Origin: Clostridium sp. SM-530-WT-3G
Lineage (GTDB): Bacteria > Bacillota > Clostridia > Clostridiales > Clostridiaceae
NCBI RefSeq assembly: GCF_012843905.1
Contig: NZ_JABAGC010000013.1
Location: 1-64,000, forward strand
Length of the DNA stretch: 64,000 bases
Direction of reading: 5' to 3'
Shown here: positions 35,961-44,128 of the stretch, in pieces
Position numbering within the stretch: position 1 is the stretch's first letter
How the letters are laid out: each line of letters opens with the position of its first letter
Position numbers and translations under genes: made by a program
The notes under the pieces: model-generated
Database searches by the model: none
Told to the model about the DNA's origin: nothing
Seen by the model: only the letters and a program-made list of their open reading frames with translations

Positions 35961-36827
35961 TTATGAATTAACTATATGTCCTCCATTCACATGTATAGTC
36001 TGGCCACTTATAAAACTTGCATTATCACTTGCCAAGAATACATACGCTCCTGCACATTCAACTGGCTGGCCAGCTCTTCCCATTGGAGTATCACTTCCAA
36101 ATTTACTTACTTTAGTTTTATCAAAGCTTGATACTATAAGTGGAGTCCATATTGGCCCTGGTGCAACAGCATTTACTCTTATTCCTGTTTTCCCCTTACA
36201 TAAAGCCATAGAAAGAGATCTTGTAAATACTTCAAGTGCCCCTTTAGTCATAGAGTAATCTATTAATGTTTCGTTCCCCTTAAATGCAACTATTGATGTT
36301 GTATTTATAATGCATCCCCCTCTTTTTAGATAATTCATTGCAGCTTTAGTCATATAAAAAGCCCCATAAACATTTATTTTAAAAGTCTTATCAAACTGTT
36401 CACTTTTAAGTTGTTTTATATCGGTACATTCATACTGTACTGCGGCATTGTTAACAAGTATATCTATTTTTCCATATTCACTTATTACTTTTTCTATTGC
36501 AGACTTACAGAACTCTTCATCACTTATATCCCCATATATTAAAGTACACTTTCTGCCTGTTTCATCAACTATTTTTTTTGTTTCTTCTGCATCCTTATGT
36601 TCATTATAATAAATAATTATTATATCTGCTCCTTGATTTGCATAAGCCACAGATACAGCTCTTCCTATTCCACTATCTCCCCCTGTAATTACTGCGACCT
36701 TATCTTTTAACATATCTCCTTTTTTATTGTATATAGGATCATTAAATATTGGTCTTGGATTCATTTCATATTCCATACCTGGCTGTACATTCTGCATTTG
36801 TTCTGGAAATGATATTGGAAAATTCAT
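35961..36827 (-). CDS. Short-chain dehydrogenase/reductase (YghA/GsP39 type)
   Basis: A 288-residue NAD(P)-dependent SDR with an N-terminal 40-residue extension (PEQMQNVQPGMEYEMNPRP) as in the B. subtilis GsP39/YdaD and E. coli YghA group. It shows the cofactor motif TGGDSGIGRAVS, NNAAVQ, catalytic Ser in NTTSIVAF, YSMTK, and the C-terminal NGGHI. Such enzymes act on alcohols or aldehydes under stress; the substrate here is unknown. A ribosome site (AAAGGAGG) precedes the ATG. Confidence 0.9.
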   Translation of the reverse strand: MNFPISFPEQMQNVQPGMEYEMNPRPIFNDPIYNKKGDMLKDKVAVITGGDSGIGRAVSVAYANQGADIIIIYYNEHKDAEETKKIVDETGRKCTLIYGDISDEEFCKSAIEKVISEYGKIDILVNNAAVQYECTDIKQLKSEQFDKTFKINVYGAFYMTKAAMNYLKRGGCIINTTSIVAFKGNETLIDYSMTKGALEVFTRSLSMALCKGKTGIRVNAVAPGPIWTPLIVSSFDKTKVSKFGSDTPMGRAGQPVECAGAYVFLASDNASFISGQTIHVNGGHIVNS

Positions 36828-36935
36828 TTATAATTCCTCCTTTAGAAATTCATATTTAGATTTTTATATTATAAAAATATCTTCTCCAAATAATTATTAA
36901 TTATTAGCATATGATTCCCTAGATAATCTAAAAAA

Positions 36936-36974
36936 TAGCCATGGAAGAATAGTATTACTACTCATCCATAGCTA
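36936..36974 (-). terminator. Terminator of the CobW/permease operon
   Basis: TAGCCATGGA (36936-36945) pairs with TCCATAGCTA (36965-36974) and, on the minus strand, ends in six T after the stop of the TIGR03943-type gene. Confidence 0.8.
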
Positions 36975-36975
36975 G

Positions 36976-37716
36976 TCATTTTCTATCTTTATTCTCTAAT
37001 TTTTCTAAGCTGGCTATTTGTACTATAGGAACTCTATGACTTACTCCATCATCATCATTTACTATTGTATAACTTATGCTGCCCTTTATATTTACCCAAT
37101 CATTTTCATTAAGTACTTTGGAGTTTTTATATTCTGCAAGTATCCCCATAACTCTAGAATCTGCTGCACAACAAGTTGTCTGTACACGTCCTACCATAAA
37201 CATATTCTCACCTAAAAGACTATCTCTACATACAAATCCTTTGAATTCCATATTTTTGCCTATATAATTATCTAAATTCTTTCTCATATCTATAAGTATT
37301 TCTAAATTATCATCAGTTATGACTATATTTCCACCTTCAATATACTCACTAATTTCTTTTTTACTTAACTGAAATTCATGTTCATGACTCTCTTCAAAAT
37401 TATTTATAATATTATCATAAAGTTCATTATGTCTGAATGACTGCTGAGCTTTAACTGATATAACACCTATTATTAAAGCTAGAATTATAGGCAAAACTTT
37501 ATTAAAAACACTTCCATTTCCCTTTGGAGTAAAAATATTTGGTATTTGAAATATACTTAATATAAATAATAAAAAAATTGTCATGTACATATATTTAATC
37601 ATCTTACTGCCTATATAGAAACTTATCTTATCAGTCTTAATCAAATAAATTATCCCAATATCTAGGCATACTAAAACAAGAAACCATATAAATTCCTCTA
37701 AATTAAATTTTCTCAC
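36976..37716 (-). CDS. TIGR03943-family protein (YcgQ type)
   Basis: A 246-residue protein with membrane helices at about residues 9-27, 37-56 and 72-88, and an extracellular beta-rich C-terminal half that contains QTTCCAADSRVMGI, the Cys-Cys motif of the family. It has a GTG start after AAGGTGAG. The family is usually encoded beside the YcgR-type permease, as here (48 bases after it), and in B. subtilis the pair is linked to zinc control. The role is probably in metal or thiol-linked transport, inferred from that pairing. Confidence 0.85.
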   Translation of the reverse strand: MRKFNLEEFIWFLVLVCLDIGIIYLIKTDKISFYIGSKMIKYMYMTIFLLFILSIFQIPNIFTPKGNGSVFNKVLPIILALIIGVISVKAQQSFRHNELYDNIINNFEESHEHEFQLSKKEISEYIEGGNIVITDDNLEILIDMRKNLDNYIGKNMEFKGFVCRDSLLGENMFMVGRVQTTCCAADSRVMGILAEYKNSKVLNENDWVNIKGSISYTIVNDDDGVSHRVPIVQIASLEKLENKDRK

Positions 37717-37763
37717 TTTTTAAACTCACCTTCCTTATCAATTTGACCTTTAAGATATTATAT

Positions 37764-38759
37764 TTATACTCCACATATCATAAACATACATGAAACAATA
37801 AATACTACTCCCAATGTTACAAAGCTGAGTTTAGATATAAATTCCTTTTTAAAAGCACCAGTAAGCATAATTAAATTCTTTAAATCAAGCATAGGGCCAA
37901 TTAATAAAAATCCTACTACTCCACTGAATGAATATGTTTCAAGAAAGCTTTTCCCAACAAAAGCATCTGCTTCAGAGCATAAAGATAATGCAACCCCTAA
38001 GAACATCATAAATACTATGGCAAGTACCTTATTTTCAGTTATAAATGTAAATGCTATTTTTGATTCTGCAATTTGAAACATACTTGAAAGTGCCGCACCT
38101 AAAATCAAATATCTTGTTATATCCATAAATTCTCTATTTGTATTTTCAATCAAAGCAATAAACTTATTATCACTATCTACTATAGAATTGCATCCACATG
38201 AACAATAGTTATCATCACCAAGAAAACCCTTTGCTAAACATTCTTCATTTCCTTGAATTGCATTTACAATAATACCTATTATTATTGCACATGCAAATCC
38301 ACCTATTGTTCTTATCAAAACCATAGACTGTTTATCATAAAAAGCATAATATGTTGACATTATTACTACGGGATTAACTATTGGTACACTGAGCATAAAA
38401 GTTATGCCTAAACCTACAGGAACCCCCTTCTTTATAAGTCTTCTTGTTATAGGAACTATTGCACATTCACATACTGGAAAAATAATACCTATAAGTGCCG
38501 CACCAATATATCCAACTACACTATTCTTAGGTATTATTTTTTCAATAAGTTCTTCTGAAATGAATAACTGTATTACAGCAGATACTATGGAACCTATAAT
38601 TATAAAAGGAATAGAATCAAGAATAATGCTAGAAAATATTATTGAAAAGTCACCGACTTCCTTTACAACCATATCTAGTCCCATAGTATTACAAACATAC
38701 ATTAAATAAGCAACAATTCCCAATGCTAAAGTTGTAAAAATAGCACTACTACCCCTCAT
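37764..38759 (-). CDS. Permease of the YcgR/ArsP-like family
   Basis: A 331-residue membrane protein with about eight helices, two homologous halves and the family segments IIPKNSVVGYIGAALIG and FPVCECAIVPITRRL, the latter with a CxC motif in the first half. A cytosolic loop at about residues 185-195 has CSCGC, a likely metal-binding knot. The C-terminal half has CSEADAFVGKSFLETYS. Relatives are permeases near CobW-type GTPases and are thought to move metals or organoarsenicals. It is cotranscribed with two CobW proteins and the TIGR03943-type gene. Confidence 0.85.
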   Translation of the reverse strand: MRGSSAIFTTLALGIVAYLMYVCNTMGLDMVVKEVGDFSIIFSSIILDSIPFIIIGSIVSAVIQLFISEELIEKIIPKNSVVGYIGAALIGIIFPVCECAIVPITRRLIKKGVPVGLGITFMLSVPIVNPVVIMSTYYAFYDKQSMVLIRTIGGFACAIIIGIIVNAIQGNEECLAKGFLGDDNYCSCGCNSIVDSDNKFIALIENTNREFMDITRYLILGAALSSMFQIAESKIAFTFITENKVLAIVFMMFLGVALSLCSEADAFVGKSFLETYSFSGVVGFLLIGPMLDLKNLIMLTGAFKKEFISKLSFVTLGVVFIVSCMFMICGV

Positions 38760-38776
38760 ATGTTTCCCCTCTTTTC

Positions 38777-39409
38777 TTATATTTTTTTAGAATTCATCAT
38801 TCTTACCTTAAGTTTTTTTAAATATCCATTATCTAATACTCTTGCTTCTTTTAATTTCGAGTTTAATGTGTATTTGTTATTTACCTTTAATATAAATGCC
38901 TTAGGATTCATGCTTTTTATTCTCTTTACTTCTTCTTCTATAATTTTTTCATTACAACATTCAGTATTATTAACAATAATCATATCAGCACTTCTTATAA
39001 ATGGAATTATAAAATTTCCTATATTATTTATATATTCATTTAAGCTTTTTCCATCTGCAACAAAAAATATAGTAGATATTCTAACAAATTCTCGATACTT
39101 TTTATCTTTTAATATTTTGATGAGTTCATCCATATAAAAAGTTCCATTATATTCTATAATTATTCGATTAGGCTTATAACACGATATTTCATTCAAAATA
39201 TCACGTTTCAAATCTTCAATATTTTTAAGCCTTAAGCATTTAACAGGGTAATTTTTATCATTACTTTCACATAATTGTATCTTTCCACTCTCAAGTTGAA
39301 ATACTATTATCTTTTCACCTTCAACCTGGCTCTCCCTTAGCAATGAATTAATAAATGATGTTTTGCCTGCCCCTAAAAATCCTGTTACTATTTCAATATC
39401 AATCTTCAT
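38777..39409 (-). CDS. Degenerate short CobW-type G3E GTPase
   Basis: A 210-residue paralogue of the next gene upstream, with an intact P-loop (TGFLGAGKTSFINSLL) but without the CxCC metal-binding motif that follows it in ordinary CobW proteins; at that place it has only separated cysteines (LCESNDKNYPVKC). The NKxD-like guanine-binding motif is weak (IIVNNTECC), and the CobW C-terminal domain is absent. ATG 39409 follows a GGGGGG site. It may be a regulatory partner of the full CobW protein or a decaying copy. Confidence 0.8.
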   Translation of the reverse strand: MKIDIEIVTGFLGAGKTSFINSLLRESQVEGEKIIVFQLESGKIQLCESNDKNYPVKCLRLKNIEDLKRDILNEISCYKPNRIIIEYNGTFYMDELIKILKDKKYREFVRISTIFFVADGKSLNEYINNIGNFIIPFIRSADMIIVNNTECCNEKIIEEEVKRIKSMNPKAFILKVNNKYTLNSKLKEARVLDNGYLKKLKVRMMNSKKI

Positions 39410-39442
39410 GCAATGCCCCCCATCAAAGACTAAAAATATCAC

Positions 39443-40399
39443 TTATAAAAATAATTTTTCTAATTCTCTTCTATTTAAATTACTTCCTATTATGGATACA
39501 ACCTTCTTATTAGACCATTTAATTTCTCTTGCTTTAAATTCATTGGGAACATAGTCAAATTGAAAATACACTCCACTTGGATCCTTCATAACACCCTTTA
39601 CACGTATTATATTCCCATATTTCTTTTCATCGGATATATAAACAAACTTCTTTTTTAATTCTTCTAATTTCAGATCTTTTACCAAATCTATTGGATAACT
39701 TTCAAATATGTCATCTGCATAATGATTTACTTCTTTTTTAAGATGTGCAGTTTTATTGATCATACTTCCAAATTTGCCAAAGCTAATATTCTTTTTATTT
39801 ACCTTTACACTATTACTTCCAAAAAAATTCTTATAATTTAATTGATCCCATGGCTTATATATTATTTCTGATTTCTTATTTATATTTCTTAATGACTCAA
39901 CTGTCCCATTAATTTTCTTTTTATCACAATACTGTGTTCTGCTTATTACTATTTTATTTGCATTTTTTATCTGATTTTCATAAAATTCTTTAAAATTTTC
40001 TAAATACATATCATAGTTTTGTATATCTATTAAAGTAAATATATTTCGTATTTCAAGCATATGCTGAAATTTTATTCCTTCTAATATCCTTAATATCTCA
40101 CTTAACTTAGCCACACCAGATGGCTCTATTATTATATTTTCAGGTTCATATTTCTTTATTACTTCCATAACTGCATCTCCAAAGTTACCTGAAACCTGAC
40201 AGCATATACAACCTGAGTTTATTTCCTTAATATTTATATTTGCTTCTTTTAATATCTCACCATCAATTCCTACTTCTCCAAATTCATTTTCAATAATAAC
40301 GGTATTTTTACTATATGCATTTTCCCTAAGCAATTTTTTTATAAGCATTGTTTTTCCAGCACCTAAAAATCCCGAAAAAATATCAACAACAGCTTTCAT
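39443..40399 (-). CDS. CobW/P47K-type G3E GTPase, predicted metallochaperone
   Basis: A 318-residue G3E GTPase with Walker A GFLGAGKTMLIKKLL at residues 9-23, the metal site GCICCQVSG near residue 72 (CxCC), IIEPSGVA (Walker B region), and an ISRTQYCD guanine-binding segment; a shortened C-terminal domain follows. Members such as ZagA/YciC and CobW deliver zinc, cobalt or nickel to partner proteins. It is the first gene of the four-gene cluster. Which metal is involved is not visible; I found no clear Zur box upstream. Confidence 0.88.
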   Translation of the reverse strand: MKAVVDIFSGFLGAGKTMLIKKLLRENAYSKNTVIIENEFGEVGIDGEILKEANINIKEINSGCICCQVSGNFGDAVMEVIKKYEPENIIIEPSGVAKLSEILRILEGIKFQHMLEIRNIFTLIDIQNYDMYLENFKEFYENQIKNANKIVISRTQYCDKKKINGTVESLRNINKKSEIIYKPWDQLNYKNFFGSNSVKVNKKNISFGKFGSMINKTAHLKKEVNHYADDIFESYPIDLVKDLKLEELKKKFVYISDEKKYGNIIRVKGVMKDPSGVYFQFDYVPNEFKAREIKWSNKKVVSIIGSNLNRRELEKLFL

Positions 40400-40582
40400 A
40401 AAATGCTCCTTTCTTTTTATTATGGTACTTTTATTTATACTATTCTTTTTATATTTATATGATTGATGCTTAAAAGAAAGTATTTTTCTTTATCCAATAT
40501 ATCTCGAATTAATCACCATATATTTACATAGATATATATTAGTTTTCTATTTTAATAATATTTATTTAAGGTGGTGTTAAAT

Positions 40583-41653
40583 ATGAAATTAAAGATGTCA
40601 TTTGAGAATAGAGCAAAAAAAGCTTTGATAAATTCAATATGTACTCTTCTAGAAAATAACCCTGAAAAAAATATCCCAAAAATTTTTAAGCTTTCAAAAA
40701 CTCTTGCTAAAGATTCTACTACACAGAAAATACTAGCTGATTTTGAAAAGTATTATGAGCAGATACCATCAGTTAAAACATATGTGGATAATTCACTAAT
40801 GGGCATAAATCCCCAAATCAAAAGGACTATTTTTATGAATTTAATGAACAAAAATGCTTCTTCATCAGATAATGATGTAAAATACCTTCCTGTATCTGCT
40901 ATATTAAATTCTAATAATACATGCAATTTAAGCTGCTTAAATTGTAATATATGTAATAACAAAAATAACCCATTAACTTATAATGATTTTGATAAAGTTA
41001 TAAAAAATATTCACAAATTAGAAATTAATTCTGTAATTTTAATTGGTGGTGAACCCTTCTTACTAGATTTCATGCTAGATATATTTGAAAACAATAAAAA
41101 TATTATATTTGTCCCTGTAACAAATGGAACACTATTTACCGAAAAAAATTCAACAAGATTACTTAAAAGTGGAAATGTAGTTCCAATAATTTCACTAGGA
41201 AATAATGAACTAAATGTAGATTCTAACTATGGAAATGGAACTTACAATAAAATTATAACTGGAATGCATCTCTTAAAATCAAAAGGAATTCCTTTTGGAA
41301 CTTTAACCGCTGTAAATTCTAATAATCTATCAACAGTTATATCAGATGAATTTGTAGATTCATTAATTTTTAATGGTTCAAAATTTAGTATATATTCTAA
41401 CTCTTTTTGTTCAAATGCCCCATTAAATTCTAACCTTACAAGCAAAGAACGAAATGCTCTAAATGAAAAAATTAATACTTTTAGAAATACTAAGCCTTAT
41501 TTCTTTATAGATTTATTTAATGATGCTAAGTATTTCAGCCATTTACTTGATTCAGATGTTGCTGGCAAAAGTTCGTTTATATTTAGTAAAATGCCCTTTG
41601 AAACACTTCAATCTGAATCATTAGAAAAATTATTAAGCCACTCCCTTTATTAA
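40583..41653 (+). CDS. Divergent radical SAM protein
   Basis: A 356-residue protein with an N-terminal helical region of about 105 residues, then a radical SAM core: TCNLSCLNC (CxxxCxxC, about residues 117-124) and IGGEPFLL. ATG 40583 has AAGGTGG upstream; the in-frame GTG at 40571 lies inside that site. From memory it resembles a large clostridial radical SAM family of about 460 residues, but this copy lacks the C-terminal cysteine-bearing (auxiliary cluster) part, ending in LEKLLSHSLY. The substrate is unknown. It is divergent from the CobW operon and has its own terminator. Confidence 0.8.
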   Translation: MKLKMSFENRAKKALINSICTLLENNPEKNIPKIFKLSKTLAKDSTTQKILADFEKYYEQIPSVKTYVDNSLMGINPQIKRTIFMNLMNKNASSSDNDVKYLPVSAILNSNNTCNLSCLNCNICNNKNNPLTYNDFDKVIKNIHKLEINSVILIGGEPFLLDFMLDIFENNKNIIFVPVTNGTLFTEKNSTRLLKSGNVVPIISLGNNELNVDSNYGNGTYNKIITGMHLLKSKGIPFGTLTAVNSNNLSTVISDEFVDSLIFNGSKFSIYSNSFCSNAPLNSNLTSKERNALNEKINTFRNTKPYFFIDLFNDAKYFSHLLDSDVAGKSSFIFSKMPFETLQSESLEKLLSHSLY

Positions 41654-41714
41654 TTTTTAAATATAATAATACAAATAAACATGCTATTTATAACTTAGTA
41701 ATTAAAATAGCCAA

Positions 41715-41758
41715 AAATAAACAGGCATATATTTTTAAGAATATACACCTGTTTATTT
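41715..41758. terminator. Bidirectional Rho-independent terminator
   Basis: AAATAAACAGG (41715-41725) and CCTGTTTATTT (41748-41758), with an additional AT-rich inner stem; between the convergent radical SAM and YybS-like genes. Confidence 0.88.
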
Positions 41759-41779
41759 TAATCCAATATAACAACTATT

Positions 41780-42745
41780 CTACAAAAAATTATCAGCTAC
41801 TTTACTTAATATATTTTCTTCTCTAGTTTTAATTTTATATTTATTCTCTAATAACAGACTCATTCCTACAACTAAAACTGATGTAATCTTAAAATATATT
41901 AATAGCATCCATAATATAACTATATATAAAATCCAAACTTTAAGGGGTGATTTTGTTTTAAAAAATATATATTTATTTATTATCATAAAAGAATCTTGTA
42001 ATACAAAAAATATGATTATATACAATTCACAATTACATATTATCTTTAAATACATGTGATTTTGCACAAAAGCAACCTTGTTTAAAATAACAAAAAATAT
42101 AACTAAGAATATATTTAAATAAACAACTCTTCGTGAACAAGCAATTAATCCACTATACTTCTTATATCCCAATATAATTCCAGCTTTAATACGTGCACTT
42201 TTATTTAATATTCTTAATTTTTTTCCTAATATTAAAGTCAATAGATAACACAATATTACAGTACCTACTGGAAGAACTGATATTGTAATATAAAATACAG
42301 TATAATTTATATATTTCAAATCACTAGGAACATATTGAAGATACTGACTACACTCTTCTAATAGGCTATATCCTGTTAAAAATGAAAAATTAATATCAAA
42401 AATTACAATTATTAAACATGCAATAATACTACAAAAAAATATATCATCATATATTCCTCTTCCCTTTTCTATAGCTATTCCAATTACTATTCCAAGAATC
42501 ATACTCTGTGTCATCATAACAGCAGCAGATAAATTTCCTAATAGAAATATAGTTAATAATAAACTTGTTATACTTGCCAATACTGAATATTTTATATTAC
42601 ATTTGAGAAGAATTATTCCAATAAAAACGGGTACAACAAAATCTATATAGCCTAAATATCCAAGTCCAAATCCTATAAAAATTAAACTTGAAATAATAAA
42701 AATAGAAGAAAGAACTGCTGCTGTTGTTAATTCTTTTACATTCAA
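41780..42745 (-). CDS. YybS-like DUF2232 membrane protein
   Basis: A 321-residue integral membrane protein with about eight helices and the DUF2232 pattern: N-terminal ELTTAAVLSSIFII, then LGYLGYIDFVVPVFIGIILLKC and TQSMILGIVIGIAIEKGR. The family is widespread in Firmicutes next to rpl/rnp genes in many genomes and has no fixed function; an S-component or transport-like role has been suggested by its helix pattern. In this window it is not next to ribosomal genes. It is monocistronic. Confidence 0.75.
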   Translation of the reverse strand: MNVKELTTAAVLSSIFIISSLIFIGFGLGYLGYIDFVVPVFIGIILLKCNIKYSVLASITSLLLTIFLLGNLSAAVMMTQSMILGIVIGIAIEKGRGIYDDIFFCSIIACLIIVIFDINFSFLTGYSLLEECSQYLQYVPSDLKYINYTVFYITISVLPVGTVILCYLLTLILGKKLRILNKSARIKAGIILGYKKYSGLIACSRRVVYLNIFLVIFFVILNKVAFVQNHMYLKIICNCELYIIIFFVLQDSFMIINKYIFFKTKSPLKVWILYIVILWMLLIYFKITSVLVVGMSLLLENKYKIKTREENILSKVADNFL

Positions 42746-42811
42746 AAAATATCACCTCAATCGCATTCATGTTAAAATAAATAAAAAACTATTCATTTTA
42801 TGATTTATAAT

Positions 42812-42847
42812 AAAAATACTGTTGCCAATAAAGGAAACAGTATTTTT
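42812..42847. terminator. Rho-independent terminator of the M42 peptidase gene
   Basis: AAAAATACTGTT (42812-42823) and AACAGTATTTTT (42836-42847), with T-rich tails on both strands. Confidence 0.85.
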
Positions 42848-42919
42848 ATGTATAACGAAAGATTATATCTACCAGATAAAAAGTTTTATTTAGTTCTAAT
42901 ATATTCTACAATACACTTA

Positions 42920-43963
42920 TTAATTTTCTTTTGTTAAATAAAGATATAATAATTTTATAGTATTCTCAAATGCACTATAGTGAGTTCTTTCCATTCCATG
43001 AGATGCTGATACTCCTGGTCCTATAAGTGCTCCACGAATATCATTTCCTCCTCTTAATGCAGCACCTACATCTGAGCCATAAAATGGATAAATATCTACT
43101 GCATATTTTAACGAATTATCCTTTGCAAGTGTTACTAAATCAGTTACCATATTAAAATCATAAGGTCCGCCTGAATCCTTTGCACATATAGATACATCAT
43201 ATTCTGTACAGCTTAAATCATCACCTATACATCCCATATCAACACTTATCATTTCTGTTATATCAGATGGTATGTAAGAAGCTCCATGACCTACTTCTTC
43301 ATATGTAGATATTAATATTTTAATTGTATATTCAGGAGTTATTTTCTTTCTATTAAATAATTCTAAAAGTCCCATTAAGCAAGACACACTTCCCTTATCA
43401 TCAATAAACCTTGATTTAATAAATCCACTTTGGGTAATTGTAGTCTTTGGATCAATAAACACAAAATCTCCTGGACATATTCCTAAATTTAGAACATCTT
43501 CTTTATTCGATACTTCTTCATCTATTCTAATTTCCATATGTTCAGGATCTCTAGCCTTACTTTTAGCATCTTCAAAAACATGAGCTGCTGGACTTGTGCT
43601 TAAAAATGTTCCTGTATATATTCTTCCATCTCTTGTTCTTATTTTACAATATTCTCCATCTAAAGTTGGTACAATAGGTCCTCCTAATAAGGTAAACTTC
43701 AATTTCCCTTCACTTGTAATAGATCTTACCATACATCCTAGTGTATCAACGTGAGCTGATAATCCTATAACCTTATCATTCTTTTTTCCATTAATAGTAA
43801 TTATTCCACAACCTTTATTAGTTGTTGTAAAAGCATATCCAAAGCTTTCTGCTATATCTTTTATCTTTTCCATAATATCAAAACAAAAACCTGTAGGGCT
43901 ATTAAATTTTAATATTTCCTCTGCAGTTTTTAAAACATATTCTTTGCTAATTTCTAATTCCAT
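42920..43963 (-). CDS. M42-family aminopeptidase
   Basis: A 347-residue dinuclear metallo-aminopeptidase (PepA/FrvX/YsdC group) that trims peptides in the cytosol. Metal and catalytic residues can be followed: SAHVDTLG (His, Asp), FIDDKGSVS (bridging Asp), STYEEVGHGA (Glu pair), VDMGCIGDD (Asp) and ALIGPGVSASHGMERTH (His). The PDZ-like insertion lies at about residues 75-170. Length is normal. Monocistronic. Confidence 0.92.
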   Translation of the reverse strand: MELEISKEYVLKTAEEILKFNSPTGFCFDIMEKIKDIAESFGYAFTTTNKGCGIITINGKKNDKVIGLSAHVDTLGCMVRSITSEGKLKFTLLGGPIVPTLDGEYCKIRTRDGRIYTGTFLSTSPAAHVFEDAKSKARDPEHMEIRIDEEVSNKEDVLNLGICPGDFVFIDPKTTITQSGFIKSRFIDDKGSVSCLMGLLELFNRKKITPEYTIKILISTYEEVGHGASYIPSDITEMISVDMGCIGDDLSCTEYDVSICAKDSGGPYDFNMVTDLVTLAKDNSLKYAVDIYPFYGSDVGAALRGGNDIRGALIGPGVSASHGMERTHYSAFENTIKLLYLYLTKEN

Positions 43964-44073
43964 AGCTTTCTCCCTGCTTTCCTAAAAACTTAGTTTACAA
44001 ATATAAAAATATATCTATATAAGTTCATAATAATACATATTTTTTTATTAATCCAGTTAAATTTTTATACAAC

Positions 44074-44115
44074 AAAAGAGTTAATACAGTGCTGAAAGCT
44101 TGTATCAACTCTTTT
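44074..44115 (-). terminator. Terminator of the wall-binding exoprotein gene
   Basis: AAAAGAGTT (44074-44082) and AACTCTTTT (44107-44115) with an inner ATACA/TGTAT stem; lies 13 bases past the exoprotein stop. Confidence 0.85.
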
Positions 44116-44128
44116 TTTTACTTATTTA

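Noticed and set aside
41242-41445. Minus-strand frames within the radical SAM gene and similar antisense frames throughout
   Set aside because: All lie inside well-supported genes on the other strand and lack ribosome sites and family content.
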